Shown here: piece after piece, positions 6,235 to 9,174 of the stretch
Layout of the letters: each line of letters begins with the position of its first letter
Position numbering within the stretch: position 1 is the first letter of the stretch
Source: Ignavibacteriales bacterium
GTDB lineage: Bacteria; Bacteroidota; Ignavibacteria; Ignavibacteriales; Ignavibacteriaceae
Reading direction: 5' to 3'
Assembly: GCA_027349615.1 (NCBI GenBank)
Contig: DAIEML010000084.1
Span: 1-9,174, forward strand
DNA: 9,174 nucleotides
Program-made: the position numbers and the translations under genes
The notes under the pieces: model-generated
What the model was told of the DNA's origin: nothing
The model's database searches: none
Seen by the model: only the letters and a program-made list of their open reading frames with translations

Positions 6235-9042
6235 TTATAATTTAAATTTAACAGTGAATACAGAACCTTCACCTAATTTTGAATTAACATTTATTTCGCC
6301 TTTATGTAATTCAACTGATTGTTTGACAATTGATAAACCGAGTCCTGTTCCGGAAATTTCTCCAGAGTTTGAACATCGAAAGAACGGCTCAAAAAGATGC
6401 TGCTTATCATTTTCGGGTATCCCAATACCTTCATCGCTTACTTCGAAGATTAAATAATTTTCTTCCTTAATTATTGAAAATTTGATCTTGCCATTTTGAG
6501 GTGTATATTTAAATGCATTTGAAAGTAAGTTAGTTAGAATAAATTTCAATAATTTACGATCAATATTAAAATCTTTTTCATCCGGCTGAAAGTTAAATAT
6601 AAAACCTCGTTCTTCGCGGTATATAGATTTTACATCATTAACTATTTGAGAGCAAAATTCATACAAGTCAACAAGTTCAGGCTCAAAAGTAATTTTACCG
6701 CTTTCTACACGGCTTATAGTTAATACTTCATCTAATAATTTTGTTACATAATCTACTGAGCTTTTTATCCTTCCGATATGTTCATTAATTTTTTCCGGTC
6801 CCCATTTTTTCCCGTAGCGTTCAATTAATTCCGCAGATGAAAGAACCGAAGTAAGAGGTGTTCTAAATTCGTGAGAAGTAGTAGATATAAATCTTGTTTT
6901 TAGTTCATTAAGCTCTTTTTCTTTACCGAGCGATTGCCTAAGCATCATTTCGAGTTCTTTTTGTCTTTCAAGCTGTTCCATTAAATCAGCATTCATCCGG
7001 TCAAGTTCTTCAGTTCTTGATTCTACCAATTCTTCAAGATGCTCTCGATATTTTTTGAGCTCAATTTCCGCCAATATTTTTTCAGTAATATCTTCTTTCA
7101 CTGCAATATAATTTGTAATTATTCCAGACTCATCTTTAATTGGCGTGATGATTGCTGACTCCCAAAACAACTTGCCATTTTTCTTTTTATTATGGAACAG
7201 ACCAGCCCAACTTTTTCCAGAAGTTAATATATTCCACATTTCATGGTATTTTTCTGCAGGTGTCTCCCCAGATTTTAATACTCTTGGATTTTGATTTATG
7301 GCTTCCTCTCTTGTGTAACCAGTAACTTCTGAAAAATAAGGATTAACATATTCAATATTTGCATCCTTATCAGTAATAATTATAGAAAGATGACTTTGCT
7401 CAATTGCAGTAGAAAGTTTATGAATTTCTTTTTCAGCAATTTTTCGGTCAGTTATATTTCTATTAAATGCTTGTATTACTTTTTCATCACCAATTTGAAT
7501 TAAGGTTGCTGAGATTTCAACCTCAATTATTTTTCCGTCTTTACAATAATGCTCAACTTCAAAATTCAATGATTCACCTTCTAAAATTCGATGCAATCTT
7601 TCTTTGAATAACTTTGATGATTCAGGAGTATTAATTTTATTAATATTTGTATTTATAAGTTCATCTATTTTAAAACCATGCATTTCGGCGAATGATTCAT
7701 TAACAGAAATAACATCTCCTTTTGTAGATAATGTAACTATACCTTCTCCGGCTTTTGTAAACAAAGTTTCATATCGTAAATTGCTCAAACGAAGTTGTTT
7801 TTCATTTATCTTTTGATCAGTAATATCATATAAGAAAACCAATATCTGCTGCAAGTCTTTTGAAAATGAAGCACTGACTTCAACATCGATTATTTTACCA
7901 TCTTTACATTTATGTTGACTTTCAAATCGATGGAAACCAGTTTTTATTAAATACTCAATATGCTTTTTAGTTTCTTCTGGAGTTTCACTAGCTTCGACAT
8001 CAGAAATAAACATATTAAGTAATTCATCTCTACTGTAACCTATCATTTCACTGTAGGTATCATTCACAAAGATAAACTTTCCATCGGAATTAACTTTCCA
8101 GAAACCGGCAATTGAAGTTGATGTAAGCAGTTTAAATTGTTCGGCAAGCAACCTTACTTCATTTTCAGCTTTTTTACGCTCTGTAATATCTTGAAGAACT
8201 ACCAGTCCAGCAGGCTTACCCTTATAAATAATTCCAGTTGCAGAAACTTCAGCATCAAAAATACTTCCATCAAAGCGTATAATCTTTTCTTCAAATGGCT
8301 CAACATATTTTCCTTGAGCAACCTGATGCATTCGATTTATAACATCATATTGGCAATCAGGATGAACAATAGATAATACTAATTTTCCAATTATATCATC
8401 CTCTGACGATAAATTCATATGTTTTAAACCAGCAGAATTGACAAGAACGAATTTACCGTCTTGATAAACTGCTACACCATTTGGAATTGTATCAATAAGT
8501 TTTTTATATCTTTCTTCACTTTCCTTTAATGCTTCTGTAGCTTTTTTAGATTCAGTTATATCAGTGAAAATACAATGAGTTTGTTTAAATTTACCTGCAT
8601 GGTCAAAAGCGATTTTACCTTCATAACTTGCCCAAATAGTTGAGCCATCTTTTTTCTTCATTTCAAATTGATAGTCATGACCTTCGCCAGCTTCAACAAA
8701 TTTTGGAAATCTCGTTTTTATTAATTCTGCCGAATCCGGAGTCATGAATTCTCCGAAGAAATGTCCAATAACTTCTTCACGAGAATAACCAAGTGAAGAA
8801 AGCCATGTGGAATTAACATCAATAAAGCATCCATTATTATCTAGTGATTGATAACTGAGAGGCGCATTATCAAATAAAAGCTTAAATCGTTTTTCGCTTT
8901 CGCGCAATGATTCTTCAGCATGAATGCGTTCGGTGATATTTCTTGCGGCACCAAAAATCCCAATTAGTTTGTCTGATTCATCAAATAAAAATTGACGATG
9001 ATCTTCAATCCAAATTGATTCTCTGGTTAATTTATGTATCAT
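6235..9042 (-). CDS. cytoplasmic multi-PAS sensor histidine kinase, 5' end possibly truncated
   Basis: From the ATG at 9042 this is 935 residues with no membrane segment. It opens with only the C-terminal part of a PAS domain, about 1-41 (MIHKLTRESIWIEDH to AARNITER). Five fuller PAS domains follow at about 48-166, 176-291, 301-411, 423-536 and 543-656, each ending in a DIT/NIT motif (TDITES, QDITER, YDITDQ, RNITDR, EDITEK). A charged coiled coil at about 656-711 leads to HisKA with H724 (TSHEFRTPL). The HATPase domain has N842 (NLLSNAFKYTP), D870 (DEGIGIP), an F-box FEPFFR and GTGLGLSIV near 898-906. All kinase boxes look intact. The presumed partner is the LytTR regulator 34 nt downstream. 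Start choice is uncertain: the frame stays open upstream, with a TTG at 9114 and an in-frame TGA at 9172-9174. That extension is Lys-rich and antisense to a signal-peptide frame, although SIYR just before the ATG still looks PAS-like. No clear ribosome site precedes either start. The ligand or cofactor of the PAS domains cannot be told. Confidence 0.92.
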   Translation of the reverse strand: MIHKLTRESIWIEDHRQFLFDESDKLIGIFGAARNITERIHAEESLRESEKRFKLLFDNAPLSYQSLDNNGCFIDVNSTWLSSLGYSREEVIGHFFGEFMTPDSAELIKTRFPKFVEAGEGHDYQFEMKKKDGSTIWASYEGKIAFDHAGKFKQTHCIFTDITESKKATEALKESEERYKKLIDTIPNGVAVYQDGKFVLVNSAGLKHMNLSSEDDIIGKLVLSIVHPDCQYDVINRMHQVAQGKYVEPFEEKIIRFDGSIFDAEVSATGIIYKGKPAGLVVLQDITERKKAENEVRLLAEQFKLLTSTSIAGFWKVNSDGKFIFVNDTYSEMIGYSRDELLNMFISDVEASETPEETKKHIEYLIKTGFHRFESQHKCKDGKIIDVEVSASFSKDLQQILVFLYDITDQKINEKQLRLSNLRYETLFTKAGEGIVTLSTKGDVISVNESFAEMHGFKIDELINTNINKINTPESSKLFKERLHRILEGESLNFEVEHYCKDGKIIEVEISATLIQIGDEKVIQAFNRNITDRKIAEKEIHKLSTAIEQSHLSIIITDKDANIEYVNPYFSEVTGYTREEAINQNPRVLKSGETPAEKYHEMWNILTSGKSWAGLFHNKKKNGKLFWESAIITPIKDESGIITNYIAVKEDITEKILAEIELKKYREHLEELVESRTEELDRMNADLMEQLERQKELEMMLRQSLGKEKELNELKTRFISTTSHEFRTPLTSVLSSAELIERYGKKWGPEKINEHIGRIKSSVDYVTKLLDEVLTISRVESGKITFEPELVDLYEFCSQIVNDVKSIYREERGFIFNFQPDEKDFNIDRKLLKFILTNLLSNAFKYTPQNGKIKFSIIKEENYLIFEVSDEGIGIPENDKQHLFEPFFRCSNSGEISGTGLGLSIVKQSVELHKGEINVNSKLGEGSVFTVKFKL

Positions 9043-9174
9043 ACGATAAATACTAGAATCAGGCTTTTTACTTTGTTTTTTAGTTTTTTGGTCTTTACCG
9101 GAAGTTTTGCCCAAAATGGGAATTTTACTATAAAAGATGTTGAAATTGGCATTCGACGGGAGCTTGCAGCTTCA
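9034..9174 (+). CDS. 5' part of a secreted or cell-envelope protein (Sec signal peptide), runs off the right edge
   Basis: This plus-strand frame opens at ATG after an in-frame TAA at 9028-9030 and runs 47 codons without a stop to the window end. The reading is a model Sec signal peptide: a basic n-region (MYHTINTRIR), a hydrophobic core (LFTLFFSFLVF) and a c-region TGSFA before QNG, where signal peptidase would cut after Ala26. The mature start reads NFTIKDVEIGIRRELAAS, which looks like real protein but which I cannot place in a family. It is antisense to the first codons of the PAS kinase, with no room for a promoter between them. Either the two genes truly overlap head to head, or a rearrangement or assembly join brought them together. 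It is the only plausible plus-strand gene in the window. Confidence 0.5.
   Translation, partial: MYHTINTRIRLFTLFFSFLVFTGSFAQNGNFTIKDVEIGIRRELAAS

Noticed and set aside
6254..8376. Several plus-strand frames of 67-79 codons antisense to the PAS kinase
   Set aside because: The kinase boxes and PAS repeats prove the minus-strand reading; unlike the frame at 9034, these show no signal peptide or domain pattern.
1..9174. CRISPR arrays, tRNA or rRNA genes, insertion sequences or transposase genes
   Set aside because: I found no regularly spaced repeats, no cloverleaf-like segment and no transposase motif in any gap or gene.

Overview
The window is an AT-rich stretch, roughly one-third G+C by eye. 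Except for its extreme right edge, it is transcribed from the minus strand. It is dominated by signal-transduction genes. The low G+C, TTG starts mixed with ATG, a LytTR-type regulator beside a soluble multi-PAS kinase, and the protein style fit the Bacteroidota/Chlorobi/Ignavibacteria group. This is an inference from composition and gene style; no rRNA or marker gene is present.

Layout in the direction of transcription, right to left. (1) A cytoplasmic multi-PAS histidine kinase (6235-9042, frame open further upstream) is followed 34 nt later by a REC-LytTR response regulator (5433-6200). (2) A 218-nt intergenic gap carries two short palindromes, a 20-nt-period direct repeat that could be a LytTR operator, and a good ribosome binding site. 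(3) A tight four-gene run follows: a SpoIIAA/STAS-like small protein (4834-5214), a receiver-histidine kinase fusion (3710-4804), CheW (3201-3689) and a membrane methyl-accepting chemotaxis protein with an internal Cys-containing PAS domain (952-3168). It ends in a strong intrinsic terminator (913-942). (4) A separate small multi-spanning membrane protein of unknown function lies at 263-739. (5) The left 262 nt contain no convincing gene, only palindromes and a short broken reading frame.

The right edge is odd. A plus-strand reading frame starting at 9034 encodes a textbook Sec signal peptide followed by the start of a mature protein, and it lies antisense to the 5' end of the kinase. The kinase itself begins with only the C-terminal part of a PAS domain. 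The two 5' ends therefore collide, suggesting a rearrangement or assembly junction near 9040-9060.

Working model (inference): the PAS kinase senses a cytoplasmic cue and phosphorylates the LytTR regulator, which may control the downstream chemosensory cassette. In that cassette an MCP and CheW sit beside a REC-kinase fusion rather than CheA/CheY. The receivers of the LytTR regulator and of the REC-kinase are close paralogues, which hints at a shared phosphodonor or crosstalk.
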